A stretch of 64,000 nt of DNA from Ligustrum vulgare (Eukaryota > Streptophyta > Magnoliopsida > Lamiales > Oleaceae): assembly GCA_963555705.1 (NCBI GenBank), contig OY743170.1:26722862-26786861 (forward strand). The letters run 5' to 3'. The notes under the pieces are model-generated. The model saw only the letters and a program-made list of their open reading frames with translations, was not told the DNA's origin and did not search any database. A program made the translations under genes and the position numbers. Positions 12,037-23,100 of this stretch are shown piece after piece. Each line of letters opens with the position of its first letter. Within the stretch, counting starts at the first letter, position 1.

Positions 12037-13866
12037 TGAAGACTTTCATTCTCCCTGTCTGTTTCACCTGTCAATAGTCTCCTATCGTAGTTGATACTGC
12101 TATGGAGATTTTTTAATTCTCTAACCCCCTTTTTGGTCTTTTTCCTTGTGTTGACAACGTTCCTACCTTTTCTGTGATATTCTTGAGGCCTTAAAGGGAC
12201 TAGGGATAACTGCAATGTTTTAAGGATATGTGACAACCTCTCCAAATCATCCTCCTTTCGGATTCCTGTATCCCCGCTTACTATCCCTTTTTGGCTATGG
12301 TTAGGATGAACAAAATTTGACATTTCCAAAGAATCGGATGCACTTGTGCAATTATTTTGTGTAGTATCAGGTATAGTACCAGTTCCAACGACTGGTGCTA
12401 GATATTTCTGTTTTTCCTCTTCAATAGCACCTGTGTTTATATCACCAGAAACTGGAATATCTTTAGAAATTACCAAATGAGAGTGAGATAGGTCAATAAT
12501 ACCTGACTTTGTTGGCCGTTGAGTTGTGGTAGAAAAAGTAGAGAATTCAGGTCTGTTAACTAGTTTGGTATATGAAACAGAGGTTTGATCATCTTTGTAT
12601 GTTGGAGCGTGTGCCAGTTGCATGGGATTTGTCGGTTGATTCTTCAGGTCCAGCTTACCCTATGCCTTGTTCTCTTGAAAAGGTCTCTGCCACTCTAGGA
12701 ATAGGTCCCCAATTCCCTCTATCACATTATGATCCTGTTCAGTGTCTTTGTCTGTCTCATATTCTTCAGCATTGGAAGCACTCTGCTCGGATTCCTCTAT
12801 ATTCTCGATTATGCATATATCATCTTCCGCTGTTTCTTCATTTTCCCATATATTTTCCAATCCTGAATGTGTATCAATTCCCGAAATAATGTCCGTTTCT
12901 GCTTTAGAGGATATTGTTATGTTTCTATTGTTCTTCAAGGTTCCTGCAAATACATCTTGTATCTCCTTATCATTTTCAGCTTCGTCTTCCTCCTCATAAC
13001 TCAGTACAGGTTTCCCTTTACAACTCTCCTCAACTTCAAAATGGCCATTTCTGCAGCTGTATATAATCCCTTGGATGAAACATTTATGTTTTTCATTTCC
13101 AACGCCTGCTCTGAAAATTGTTGTCGTCTTCTTCCGCATAGACGATCTGGGCTGAGTAATCCAACATTGTGTTGTGTTATTGTTGGAATTGGGAATTGGG
13201 TTTGGGTTTTTGAGATTGTTAATGATCGGTCCAAAATCAAAGTCCTTCAGCGCCGCAAGTAGTCTGTCCGAAATGGGATCTGTTCTATCCCTTGTTCCTC
13301 TATGTTGCAGTGGAAGCCCGATACTTCCTGTCATCATTGGAGATGCGCTGACTTGCGCAGCATTTGGGTTTTCCAATGTCAGGTAATGATTCAGTTTTTC
13401 AAAAATTTCTCTGAGGCTTACTGTGTTCCTCTCATAAGCTGTAGCCTTCTTGAGTTCTGTCTTCATGAAGTTGTAATTTGTCTTTACAGTACTGACCTCG
13501 CCGTCTTTGGGACTCTTCATGCAGAAATCCAATTTTCCTCTCTTTCCATCTGTATCAGTATTTTGAACTTCTGTTGCCCCGTCACACATCAATCTTATGT
13601 TTGAATCTGTCACATCATCCTCTTCTACATCTGTTACCGTCGTTACATCTCCAGCACCTGAGGAAGTTACCTGCTCTCCTTGTTTCCATAAGGTGTTAAA
13701 AGTTCCATGAAATCTGTATCTTCTATCATTCAATTTGAAGAACCTAATTGTGATTTCAGAACCTTCATATGGTAAGCAGATTGTTTCAGGGACAAAGCCC
13801 TTCTCATTGCCTTTTAGCCTCAGTCGAGCGTGAGTCAACAACTCTTTTGTCTCCTTAAAATGTTTT
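12033..13866 (-). pseudogene. L1 ORF1, 5'-truncated, one in-frame TAG
   Basis: One frame runs from about 13866 to the TGA at 12033 and is broken only by a TAG at 12662-12660. The N-terminal end (ARLRLKGNEKGFVPETICLP) resembles the portion that follows DUF4283 in plant LINE ORF1 proteins. The rest is acidic and Ser/Thr/Asn-rich, including a NPNPIPNSNNN stretch, as in nucleic-acid-binding ORF1 tails. No zinc knuckle was seen. It ends in the overlapping ATGA with ORF2. Confidence 0.75.
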
Positions 13867-14110
13867 GTTCATAAATTACAATGCTTCTTATATATTTTTC
13901 ACTTATTGCGACTTACTTGAAGACTGTATCATTTTCCTTAAGATACGTGATCCATTTCGATCTACGAATAGAGCCTCCATATGGCTTGAAATTAAAAATA
14001 AAAAATAAAAGTCAGAATAAGAACAGAATCCTCCCTCATTCAGTTTTTTTTCCTCCATTTTCCTTAAAGATATTACAAATATTGTTCACGTACTCAGTAA
14101 CTCTATCTAC

Positions 14111-14138
14111 GTTTAGGTTTAGGTTTAGGTTTAGGTTC
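14111..14138. repeat. Short TTTAGG array
   Basis: Four to five uninterrupted hexamers of GTTTAG (TTTAGG) occur inside the ACHT intron. They resemble, but do not equal, the plant telomere heptamer TTTAGGG. Confidence 0.8.
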
Positions 14139-15022
14139 TAAACAATTCCTGGACGGGGTTTCGATTTAACCAACTTAGGTTAACACAAAATGGATTGTAT
14201 TGCAAGGTGAGGTTGCACCGACACTCTATCGGGAGCCAGCGTGTCATGTCTGACACCGACACTCTCTAAACACTCTTCAACACGTGTTGGAACAACACCA
14301 TATACATCAAAATGAAAAAGGGGAATGGGCTAAATGCATCCAATTAAAAAAAAATGATAAATCTAGCTTACTAGTTTGTTTTTATTTGATATCCTCATTT
14401 TGATTTAATAAATATACAATGTGTTGTTTGTAAATAAGACTAAAATAAGAATAAATTAAAAAAAAAATTTGCGTGTCCTCAACGTATCGTGTTCTAATCA
14501 CTACAGCGAAAACTTCAATTATTCAGCAGTAAAACCTTGCCTGGATATTATAAATATTTAAGCATCTAACTTCTGCTGGCCATATGAATAACATACCGTA
14601 AAGGTATCAGATATTTCTAAGAATCTGAAAAATTAAAAACATGTAGAAAATACAAGAGGTAGTTTCAATTAGTAACCCTGTGATGCACAAAGAATCAAGC
14701 AATATATTTTCACATACTCTTAACTAACATATGAAAAATTCAGTAACTTTAACAAATAATTCCTGTAAAGTTTCATCTATAACCTAAAACCATCAGCAAA
14801 TAAAGTCACATATTTACTAATTTTACCACAACTCAGACAATTTAAATACAATTATGTGAACGGAACCTAAATATTATTTTTCTTGTCATCCAAACTCAAC
14901 ACAGGAAAAACACCACATGAAATTTTCTTGATAGATTTCTTTGATTCCTTAGTGATAAAAGCAGCAAAGAAAATTAGGATGCCCATGTCAAAAGATTCAT
15001 TCAATGAAGTTTAAGTACTTAC

Positions 15023-15205
15023 CTTAAAAGATGCCAATTGCTTTCGGGCTCTGAATCCAATTGAAAAGGAATCACTAACAGAGGAAACGTCTGAAAAAGA
15101 AACCAATCCTTTATGTAGCCTTTGATTGGGTGGAAAAATCGGTTGAAAAGAAATCAATGACGAAGAAAATGAAGTCACAATCGAAGAACAAAAAACATCA
15201 CCCAT
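15023..15205 (-). CDS. ACHT: Atypical Cys/His-rich thioredoxin (ACHT1/2-like), exon 1 with chloroplast transit peptide
   Basis: The minus-strand frame opens at ATG 15205 (MGDVFCSSIV) and runs 61 codons to ...RARKQLASFK, followed by a GTAAGT donor at 15022. Only a GTG lies further upstream in frame (15217), so 15205 is the likely start. The peptide is Ser-rich, poor in acidic residues and basic near its end (KGL, RARK), as expected of a stromal targeting sequence. The next coding exon in phase is 4267-4085. Together they give about 122 residues of a protein whose relatives are usually about 220-240 long, so the C-terminal half is missing from the window. The gene may be active or already broken; exon sequence alone shows no stop. 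Confidence 0.8.
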
Positions 15206-15326
15206 TTCACAAAACACGCCCAGAGTAAAAAAACCCTCTTTAAACCCTGTGAATGTATATCTTAAAAAAAAAAAACAAAAAACAAAAAATTTCCCCGTTT
15301 TTTAACAGTTCTCTATATATATACGG
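15206..15326 (-). promoter_or_regulatory. Probable 5' UTR and TATA box of the ACHT-like gene
   Basis: About 105-120 bp upstream of the start codon the minus strand reads CGTATATATATAGAG (15311-15325), a good TATA box. It is followed by an A/T-rich leader with a long T/G run. It would place transcription start near 15280. Confidence 0.5.
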
Positions 15327-15549
15327 TAGACCCAGCCTGGTGGTGGGAACTATATTTGTGTGAACCAGAATAATGTAGGAATGCAAGGGGAAATGCATAA
15401 ACAAAATTGGGTAAGTACATGTTTGGTTCATTCCTTCAAAATTCATTTTTATTCTCAAATTAATTTTCAATCAGTTATTTTTAGTTCCCATAATTTTTGT
15501 CAACTTTTTAATTATTCAATTCACCAAATTATCAATATTTACTACAAAC

Positions 15550-15746
15550 CTGCTCCCTCCGTCATATAAAAATAGATCTATTTCTATTTTGACATAGAGT
15601 AAAACACTACGATTAATATAATTCAAAATATAATTTTTTCTTACATTTTTCTTAATATATACCCATACAATATTATACTCTCAATAAGTAAAGTGACATA
15701 TAATTTAGGACAAAAAAAAAAGTATATCTTTATGGGATGACGGAAT
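15550..15746. mobile_element. Stowaway-like (Tc1/mariner) MITE
   Basis: The left end CTCCCTCCGTCATATAAAAAT and the right end ATGGGATGACGG are the familiar 'CTCCCTCCGTCCCA' inverted repeats of plant Stowaway MITEs, with some decay. The inside is AT-rich and noncoding, about 200 bp. It lies about 230 bp upstream of the ACHT TATA box. Confidence 0.75.
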
Positions 15747-15810
15747 AATTATATCCAAATCAAAGTAGAACTAAATTTCATCAATAGTCATCAGCTTTAG
15801 TTATTTTCTT

Positions 15811-16948
15811 TTTTTTTTTTTTTATAAAAAGGAATAATTCAATTTGCAAAAACTAAAATATGCCCTCCTCCACTAGCCAAGTCGATAGGAAAAAAGGCAA
15901 ATCATCGGTCCAAAAATAATTAAAACTAGAGCAAATAGCAAAACCGACAAGCTTGTAGGCAATCACATTCCTATCTCTAGACACGTGAAAATATGAACCA
16001 CTATTTCCAACTGAAAGAAGCTTTCGAATCCCTCGATTATATGGGATAATGGATGCTGAAGGTTCCTCTCTAATTAGACCTAGCACCTCCTTCAATGCAT
16101 CGCTTATGAACTGAAAGAAGTTTTTGAATACCTCGATTATATGGGCTAATGGATGCTAACAGTTCCTCTCTAATTAGACCCGGCAACACCTTCAATGCAT
16201 CGCTTTCGACTCATTTGATGACAAGGGAGTTTTCAACTACAAATTGAAGTCCCACTTGCATAGCTAAAGCTTCGGCAATATCCGAAGACACTCTACCTCT
16301 CCTGCACACCGCGAAGGCACCATGCACACCCCCTTCATCATCACGTAAGATCAACCCAACCCAACCCATCAGCCCGGTATCTTCTCTGATAGCATCCACG
16401 TTAAGAGTGAGGCCTACCGTGACACCAGCGGGGTTCCTCCATACTTTCAGCTGTGGGTTATACATCAGATCTGATTTCTTTCTAAGCAGATTTGCCAACT
16501 GATAAGACTCCACAAGAATCAAAATACGGTCCCTACCAAATACCACCTCCAAACCCTTTCCACCATGCATAAGTTGATTCCTTATTTTCCAAACAAAATC
16601 AATCTCCATACAAATCAGTTCAGCGATCTCTTTAGGAACAACAAACATCACATGCCATAGAAACTTGCCAAACTCCAGCCCCCCCCCCCCTTCCATAATT
16701 CACATCCTTCTTCAGAAATTGCCAACAGTTGAATTTTTTCCAAAGTTCCTCAACCCAAATATACTGCAAAAATAAATGAACGTCAAATTCCCAGCACTTC
16801 CAACGCGGACAGGATAGTTGGCCATCTAAACTCCTTCAAGCCAAATTATTGTTTATAGGAATGGAATTCCTAAGAACTCTCCATGGAAAATGGCGGATCG
16901 TATGTGGAATGTTGAGCTGGGAGATCTTCTTCCACAAAGAACATTCCG
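15811..16948 (-). pseudogene. L1 LINE no. 2, 3' block: zf-RVT, RNase H, poly(A)
   Basis: Minus-strand reading from 16948 gives a zf-RVT domain (WKKISQLNIPHTIRHFPWRV), then an RNase H domain split over 16696-16211 (LTLNVDA, GWVGLILRDDEGG, IAEALAMQVGLQFV) and 16095-15853 (FHVSRDRNVIAYKLVGFA). The 3' end is a poly-T tract at about 15811-15824 on the plus strand. It continues across the solo LTR into 19497-20163. A 93-bp tandem duplication (16013-16205) disrupts the RNase H part. Confidence 0.85.
16013..16205. repeat. Direct duplication of about 93 bp in the LINE RNase H region
   Basis: Two adjacent copies begin GAAAGAAG and contain CTCGATTATATGGG, TAATGGATGCT, GTTCCTCTCTAATTAGACC and CTTCAATGCATCGCT. 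They differ at several positions, so the duplication is old. Confidence 0.85.
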
Positions 16949-17788
16949 TGTAACGCCCCGAGTTCCGAGGAGCGCGGGAACGTCACTTTTCTAAATTCTT
17001 GAATAAACTTTGTTGCGGAAAAATGATTAAATATTAAATCTCGCATTTATCGAATAAAAGTTTAGCGATAATTCAAATGTAATAAGTATTTTCGTACAAA
17101 TTTGTAAATTTGACAATTCTTGATAAAATGAAATTATCATTTCAAAGTTCACGACTTTAAAAAAAATATCAATTTGTAATTTGCCGTCATTGCCCATCAC
17201 TCGCCACCGTCTCCGAAATCTGCAAAAGTTGTTAAAATAACGGGTTGAGCATTTCAAAAATGAAACACTCAGTAGACTCATCGCCAATAATTAATCTACA
17301 AGATAATTGAACAAGAAATTATGCAAATAATGTAGTGACATTCTGTTCTTATTCATAGGCATCACATAGTGAACGCAAATGAACACATTCTTTTCTTTTC
17401 TTGGCTAGCAGATAAGTTATGCCCAGCATAACCTAAATTATTTATCTCAAAAGAGATATTCTTTTCTCATGCAATTAAGCATAAAATCACACAAATCCAC
17501 ATAACACATGCAATTATAATATAAATCAATTAGTGGGGGCGAGTCTACCTTAAATCGACGAGTGCAAAGTTGAGCGGGATATGACTTCAATCTTTCAAAT
17601 CTCCGTACGCTTCGTCTAGCCCATAAGTTACATTAGTCCTTTGAAGTTTATAGTTTAAATATGATAATTTATAGTTTGAGGACTGAAATTGATGTTTTGA
17701 AAGTTGAGGAACTAAAATGAATACTCTGAAAGTTGAGGGACTAAAATGAATATTTTTGGAAGTTGAGATTTATAAACACACACACACT

Positions 17789-17855
<67 letters not shown>

Positions 17856-19491
17856 TCAATATGGACCAAATCGAAAGACTTTAAAATATGGAGGCTTAAA
17901 GGATTGCTTTTAAACATTTGTGACTAAAATGTAAATCTTTAAAAAACTTGGGCTTAAAATCAAATAAAGTAAATCAGCAGTGACCGAACTAAAATGGGTT
18001 TGATACTTAACGGTTAAAATAATAACTTTTGAAATTTAGGGCTGAGATTGATGATTTGAAACCAAAAGGGACTGAATTGAATAACTTTTAAAACTTCGGG
18101 ACCAAAGTTGCAATTTCTGGAAGTTAAATTATTAAAATCAAAATATTTACTCTCTCATTCACGATCTGAAAAAATCAGACCGAGAGAGAGAAAGGCGAGA
18201 TAGCGAGGGCGATCGGGGGAGAAAATCCGGTCTTCCAGCCGGCGTAATGCCGGCGCAACGTCGCCGGCAGGTAGCGGTAGACGGCGGAAAGGGATGGGGG
18301 TACAAAAAGGCTGGGTTTTGGGGCTGATTTCGTGCGAGACCGAAGCTTAAATCAGGATTTGGAGTTCGGTATTAGCTGCGAGATCCGGTGATGGTTGAGG
18401 TATGTGACTGGGCTGCGAGGTGTTGATTAAACCGAGGTAGACGAGGCTGGGTTTGTGGGTTTCCCGGCGGTTGCTCGGCCAAAAACACGGCGGTCACTGG
18501 AGGTGATGCCGCCAACGAGGAGTTGCGATGACGGTGGGTGTAGGGCGGCAAAGAAGGAGAGCAGGGTGGGTATTTGGGTGCGAAAATTGAAAGTGGGCTG
18601 TGACTTGGGTACTCGTGATTTGGATGCTTTCCAGTGAAGATTCCGGCTGTGAGGTAAGGTGGTTCAAGGTAAGTGTTGGGTCAATTTATTTCTTGGTTGC
18701 TTTGGGTTTTGATTGGGTATTGAAGTTTGGGCTTTTCTTGAGTTTGGTTGGAGGTGGCGATTTCGACGCGGTTGGGGCAATGGCGGTCTTTGAGGTGATT
18801 GGCGGTGGTGAGGGCAGTGGTGCTGGAGGCCGATCTCGGTTGTGGAGTTTTGAGGTTGTGGTCGGTAGGTGGGCATTCGACAGATATGGAGGTTGATGTG
18901 GTTGGGGTTCGCCGGTTGTAGGGGTGCTACAGGTGGTGGCGGCTGTTTGGCTGTAGTTGGGTGGGTGGTGCTGAGTACGTCAACTTGCTTGAAGATTGTG
19001 GAAGGATTGGTGATGAAGGTGGAATTTCAACAGAGTAGCAGCCATGGTGGAAGAGGAGAGGTTCTTACCCCAGAATTTCTTTGGCTGCGTGAGCTAAGCT
19101 GTGAGGGAGAGAATGGAGTGATCTGAACAGTAATGTGTTAGGGCACAAATTTCTAGGTTGGTAAGTGGGCCAGCTTGGGCTAAAGAATTTATAATTGGAC
19201 TGAAAATATTTAAAATTGGATTACATAATTTTTGACCCAAAATAACCAAATATTGGACTTAATAAATTGGACTCAAAAATTATTATATATTTGGATTTAA
19301 AACTGATAAGGAATTTGATACTTTAAAATATTCGAGATTGGACTCGATTTGAGTATATTTTTAAATTTATTTTACAATGGCTAGACGAACACGCTTCACA
19401 GTTAAAAGTAAAAATTCGGGGTTAAATCTTAGCGACACGTTTTTTCGAGAAACACGATTTTTACATTATTTAAAATTTCTCGGTCGCTACA
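16949..19491 (-). mobile_element. Solo LTR, family A, with perfect 5-bp target duplication
   Basis: The insertion starts TGTAACGCCCCGAG and ends CGGTCGCTACA, giving TG...CA termini. It is flanked by TTCCG at 16944-16948 and TTCCG at 19492-19496. Related complete elements (e.g. 48052-56253) have their polypurine tract beyond the GTCGCTACA end, so the LTR is oriented on the minus strand. It interrupts the zf-RVT coding region of LINE no. 2. At 2,543 bp it is a long LTR. It contains a CA/TA microsatellite, GC-rich DNA at 18180-19120 with no true gene, and the conserved words CTAGACGAACACG and GAGTCTACCTT shared with 46305-47804 and 26189-39558. Confidence 0.9.
17776..17853. repeat. (CA)n-(TA)n microsatellite
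   Basis: A CA run with one CT interruption passes directly into more than 20 TA dinucleotides inside the solo LTR. Confidence 0.95.
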
Positions 19492-19496
19492 TTCCG

Positions 19497-20163
19497 GCTC
19501 ACTACCACCCTCTTTTCCATCACCACTGTCGACATCTTGATTCATCAGATGATACCTACCACGTACTGTGTAATCCCCATGGGATGAAAATTCCAAATTA
19601 AACAGTCCGCTTGATCCCTAACGTTGAGAGGAATGGATAATGTACGAGTTGCATCCACTTGCCAAAAGGACCCCATGACCACATCTTCGTTCCAACCTCC
19701 ATTATGCTCGATCGGGCCACTAACCCATTTCACCCACCATGTCTTGGTGTTATCAATTTAAAAGAGGAGCTATCCACTAACCAGTTATCTTCCCAAATGT
19801 TAGTGGTCTTCCCATTGCCAATCCACCAAAGAGATCCCTTAACAATAGTTACTTCATGTCCCCACAGAATATTCTTCCATACATGGGAACTCCATCGTTT
19901 ATCTCTAGCTTGTAGGAAATGAGAATTAGGAAAATACTTATCCTTCAATAAACGAGTCATCAAATATTCTAAATTATGGATAAGACGCCACCCTTGTTTT
20001 GCAAGCAAACTTTGATTAAAAGTAGTCAACTTTCGTAACCCCACGCCACTATCAATTTTTGCTCTACACATCGACTCCCAACTCATCCATGATAACTTCC
20101 TCTTTCCTTTAATCGACCCCCTACCAGAACTGACAAATAAGGCTTTGAATCTCATTACATAAT
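19497..20163 (-). pseudogene. L1 LINE no. 2, block between RT and zf-RVT
   Basis: The minus-strand frames 20155-19730 and 19733-19545 give KRKLSWMSWESMCRAKIDSG, GLRKLTTFNQSLLAKQGWRL, KDKYFPNSHFL and IWEDNWL. These are hallmarks of the region just downstream of the RT domain in plant L1 ORF2. One frameshift is visible near 19730. It is bounded on the left by the solo LTR duplication and on the right by the 20164-24601 insertion. Confidence 0.85.
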
Positions 20164-23100
20164 TGTAACAACCCGAAATTTCTGGACATGAGTTGAATTA
20201 TTTAGAAAGTTAAATCAAGTATTTTCTTAGAAAAGAGCCAATTCCACGACTTGTATGACGAGATGATACATAATTTATAAGAAAAGGGAAGAAATTGGCA
20301 TTATTTGTAATTTTGGAGACTAAATTAGCATAAAAAAGGTTATATATGATGTTTAAACTCAATTGGATTGAATTTCATAGTTGAGGACTAAGCTGGAAAT
20401 TTTAGAAACTCCTATTAATTACAGTTTTGTCATTATGATGAACATGACTTTAGGATAATTTTGTGTAATATGTAGCGATCTTTAACCATTGCAAATTATA
20501 ACATTTTATAGTTAATGATGAGATCTAAGTATTGGTATCAAGTTTGATTACAATTAGCTTGAGAAGTGTTTCAAAAATGGAGCTAAAGTCGCATTAGAGA
20601 AATAGTTGGAATTCTGAAAATTTTGGAAAATAATTCTAAGTATAAAGTTGTGGTCGAGTAGCCATGTTTGAGAAGACGATACGAACAACATGGTAATCCA
20701 ATGTCTTTCAATGCTATTTTACCTTGTAGTTCACATTGAGATCTACATATTGACATTGAATTTGAGCACAATTGCGGCCAGTAAGTGCTTCAAATATCGA
20801 GTTGATGTTGTATACATGAAATGGTAAGAATGTTGAGAGTGCTGAAAATTTGGCTGTTGAAACTATTCAAGCAGCTATTTTTGGATGAACGGTACTAGCG
20901 ATATAATGGCCTATTTTCTTTGCATGTGTAACAGTTGCAAAGTTTAAAGTGCGAACATTACAACGGTATAAAGATTGGCCAAAACGGAGCTCGTCTTGAC
21001 CTTCAAATATTGTCCCGAAGGTGGCACCTTGAAAAGGAAAAATCTGTAAATTTTGTATTAAAATAATACAAGAGAGGGACACTTGTTGTCCTATCTTAAG
21101 GGTGTGTTTGGTACATGAACTTATTTTGGTTAAAAGTAATTATTTACCAAAAGTTATAAGGCTTGGATGGTAGAAAGAAAGCTTTAAGGACTTAGTTTGC
21201 AATTACATAAGGACCAACTTGTGCAAACTTGAAAGCTTGGGGCTTGATTACAATTATACCATATATGCACCTATTAAAAACGACATTAGCTCCTTCCCTT
21301 CTTCAAAGTCGCTGGAAACCAATAGAGGCAAAGAAGAGAGACCACGGGAAGAAGAAGGAGAGAAATTAAAAGTGAAAATGGAAGAAATGAAATTCTACTG
21401 TACTGAGGATACTAGTAGCATCGACATAGGCAAAATGAAGATTACTGGTAGCATTTTTCGGTTCTGGAGAGATTCTTCAAAGTCGTGAAATTCTCAAATT
21501 TGAGCTGATTTTCTTGGTAATTCTTAGATTAAGAAGTAAGATTTTTAGTATATTGAAGTTATCCTAAAACATGGTTAATTAATTGTAGGGGTCAAGACTC
21601 AAAATCATCATTTATAAGTTAGAAGGTAAGTGAAGCTTGATTTGTGTAATATTGTGATAAGTTTTTCATATGGCGTTGAGGTATTATTCTTAAATATCAG
21701 ATTCTAATATATTTCTTATTGATTATGGTTGATTTGATAAACTATGTTCAAAATTGAAAGTTAAGAACACATATGATTCCTAAGTGTTTGATAAAATGTG
21801 TGAGTGAAGTACAAGTGTTGATGAGCTTTGTATTTACCTTCACTTGCTGAATTTTTATATTCATATTGAAGTTAAACACTTTTTATAGTTAATTATATGT
21901 TAGGACAGATTTTAATGATGCTCATAAGATGCAAGTCTTTACGAAAATAAGAACCATGATACAAAACTGGAATCTGCTGAATTTGAAGTGCTGTCCTTGA
22001 TATTTAAATTGCTATTTTTGATGTTTAACAATCTCAAATCATCATTTATTGATGGATTCATTCATGTTTGAAGTCTGATTTCTAAGTGTAGTTATAGATT
22101 AAGAAGTTAAATGAGATTTGAACATTCTAATGACTTTTTTTTCTATGAAGTTGCAAGTATTACAAATTCAGTTTTGAGGTTGATTTTGTTTTGCTAAATG
22201 ACTCTAAAACTTTTGAAGGAGTAAAGAAAGTTTTTGAAAGGGGTTTTGAGGCTAAAGGGTTGTTAATTTTATGATTAAAGATTGTTATTAGTTTAAATTA
22301 TATTCTATATTCAAAACTCATGTTTAAAGGTATGCTAAGATGTCTTAAATATGTCTTCAAAATCTGTTGAAACTACTTATTTATAAAGGTCATTTTTCAA
22401 GTGTTTTAAACTAGTTTTTGAAGTTAAATGTTGTTGGACTTAATGTTTAAAACATGTTATTAGTTCAAGTTATCTCCCAAGTTCAATACACATGATTAGA
22501 TGGTTATTATTAAGCATCAAAGTAGTTTAAAAATCTGCTGGAGTTATACACTTGAAACACCACTTGAAATGTGTTAAAACTTAGAGTTTTAATGCTAATT
22601 GACGTTGAACTTTATGCCTAAGACTTCTCGTTAGATTAAGTGTTTTTTATGTTCAAAACACAAGATTAAGAGTGTGTTAAGATGTCATAAATAGGCTTTG
22701 AAATGCTGCTGGGAATTCTCATTCAGAGTTATCATTTTCAAGTGTTTAAAAGTAGATTTTGATGTGAAATGTTATTGGACTTCATGATTAAAACTTGTTA
22801 AAGACTTAAGTTATGTTTTATGTTCAATACACTTGGTTAGAAGTGTGATAAGAGGTATTTAATGTGCTTTTAAAATCTGTTGAAAATCCTCATAAAAAGT
22901 AACCATTTTACAAGTGTTTAAAACTAGATTTTGAGATTTAAGGATGTGAGATGTTATGTCTAAAACTTGTTATTAGCTTAAGTGATGTTCCATGTTTAAT
23001 ATGCATAATTAGAAATGTATTAATAAGTACCAAATGTAATGTACAAGACAGCTGGAGTTACTTAGCTAAAATGCTCCTTTTTATATGTTGGTAACTAAAT

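Larger units (their letters stand above)
8221..13866 (-). mobile_element. L1-type LINE, 5'-truncated, nearly intact
   Basis: Reading the minus strand, a truncated ORF1 (13866-12033), ORF2 (12036-8359), a roughly 120-bp 3' UTR and a poly(A) tail (poly-T at 8221-8234 on the plus strand, preceded by a CCTATA motif) occur in the standard plant L1 order. ORF1 lacks the usual N-terminal DUF4283 part, so the 5' end is truncated near 13866. A target-site duplication could not be identified. The element sits in the ACHT intron in the gene's own orientation, so its poly(A) signal could compete with the host transcript. Confidence 0.85.
4268..15022 (-). other. Intron 1 of the ACHT-like gene (10.75 kb), loaded with transposons
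   Basis: The intron runs from the GTAAGT donor at 15022 to the AG acceptor at 4268. It contains a 911-bp hAT MITE (4722-5632), a 150-bp hAT MITE (5891-6040), an L1 (8221-13866) in gene orientation, and a short TTTAGG array. The remaining intron DNA (4268-4721, 6049-8220, 13867-15022) is AT-rich and holds no recognisable gene. A 7031-7273 minus-strand open frame and a block near 4600-4700 with C and G runs were examined without a match. Confidence 0.75.

Noticed and set aside
14111..14138. Interstitial telomere
   Set aside because: The unit is TTTAGG, not TTTAGGG, and only four to five copies; a simple microsatellite is enough.
18455..19126. Overlapping open frames in GC-rich DNA (Gly/Val-rich)
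   Set aside because: They lie in the middle of a solo LTR, in several frames and both strands, as expected from GC-rich noncoding DNA.
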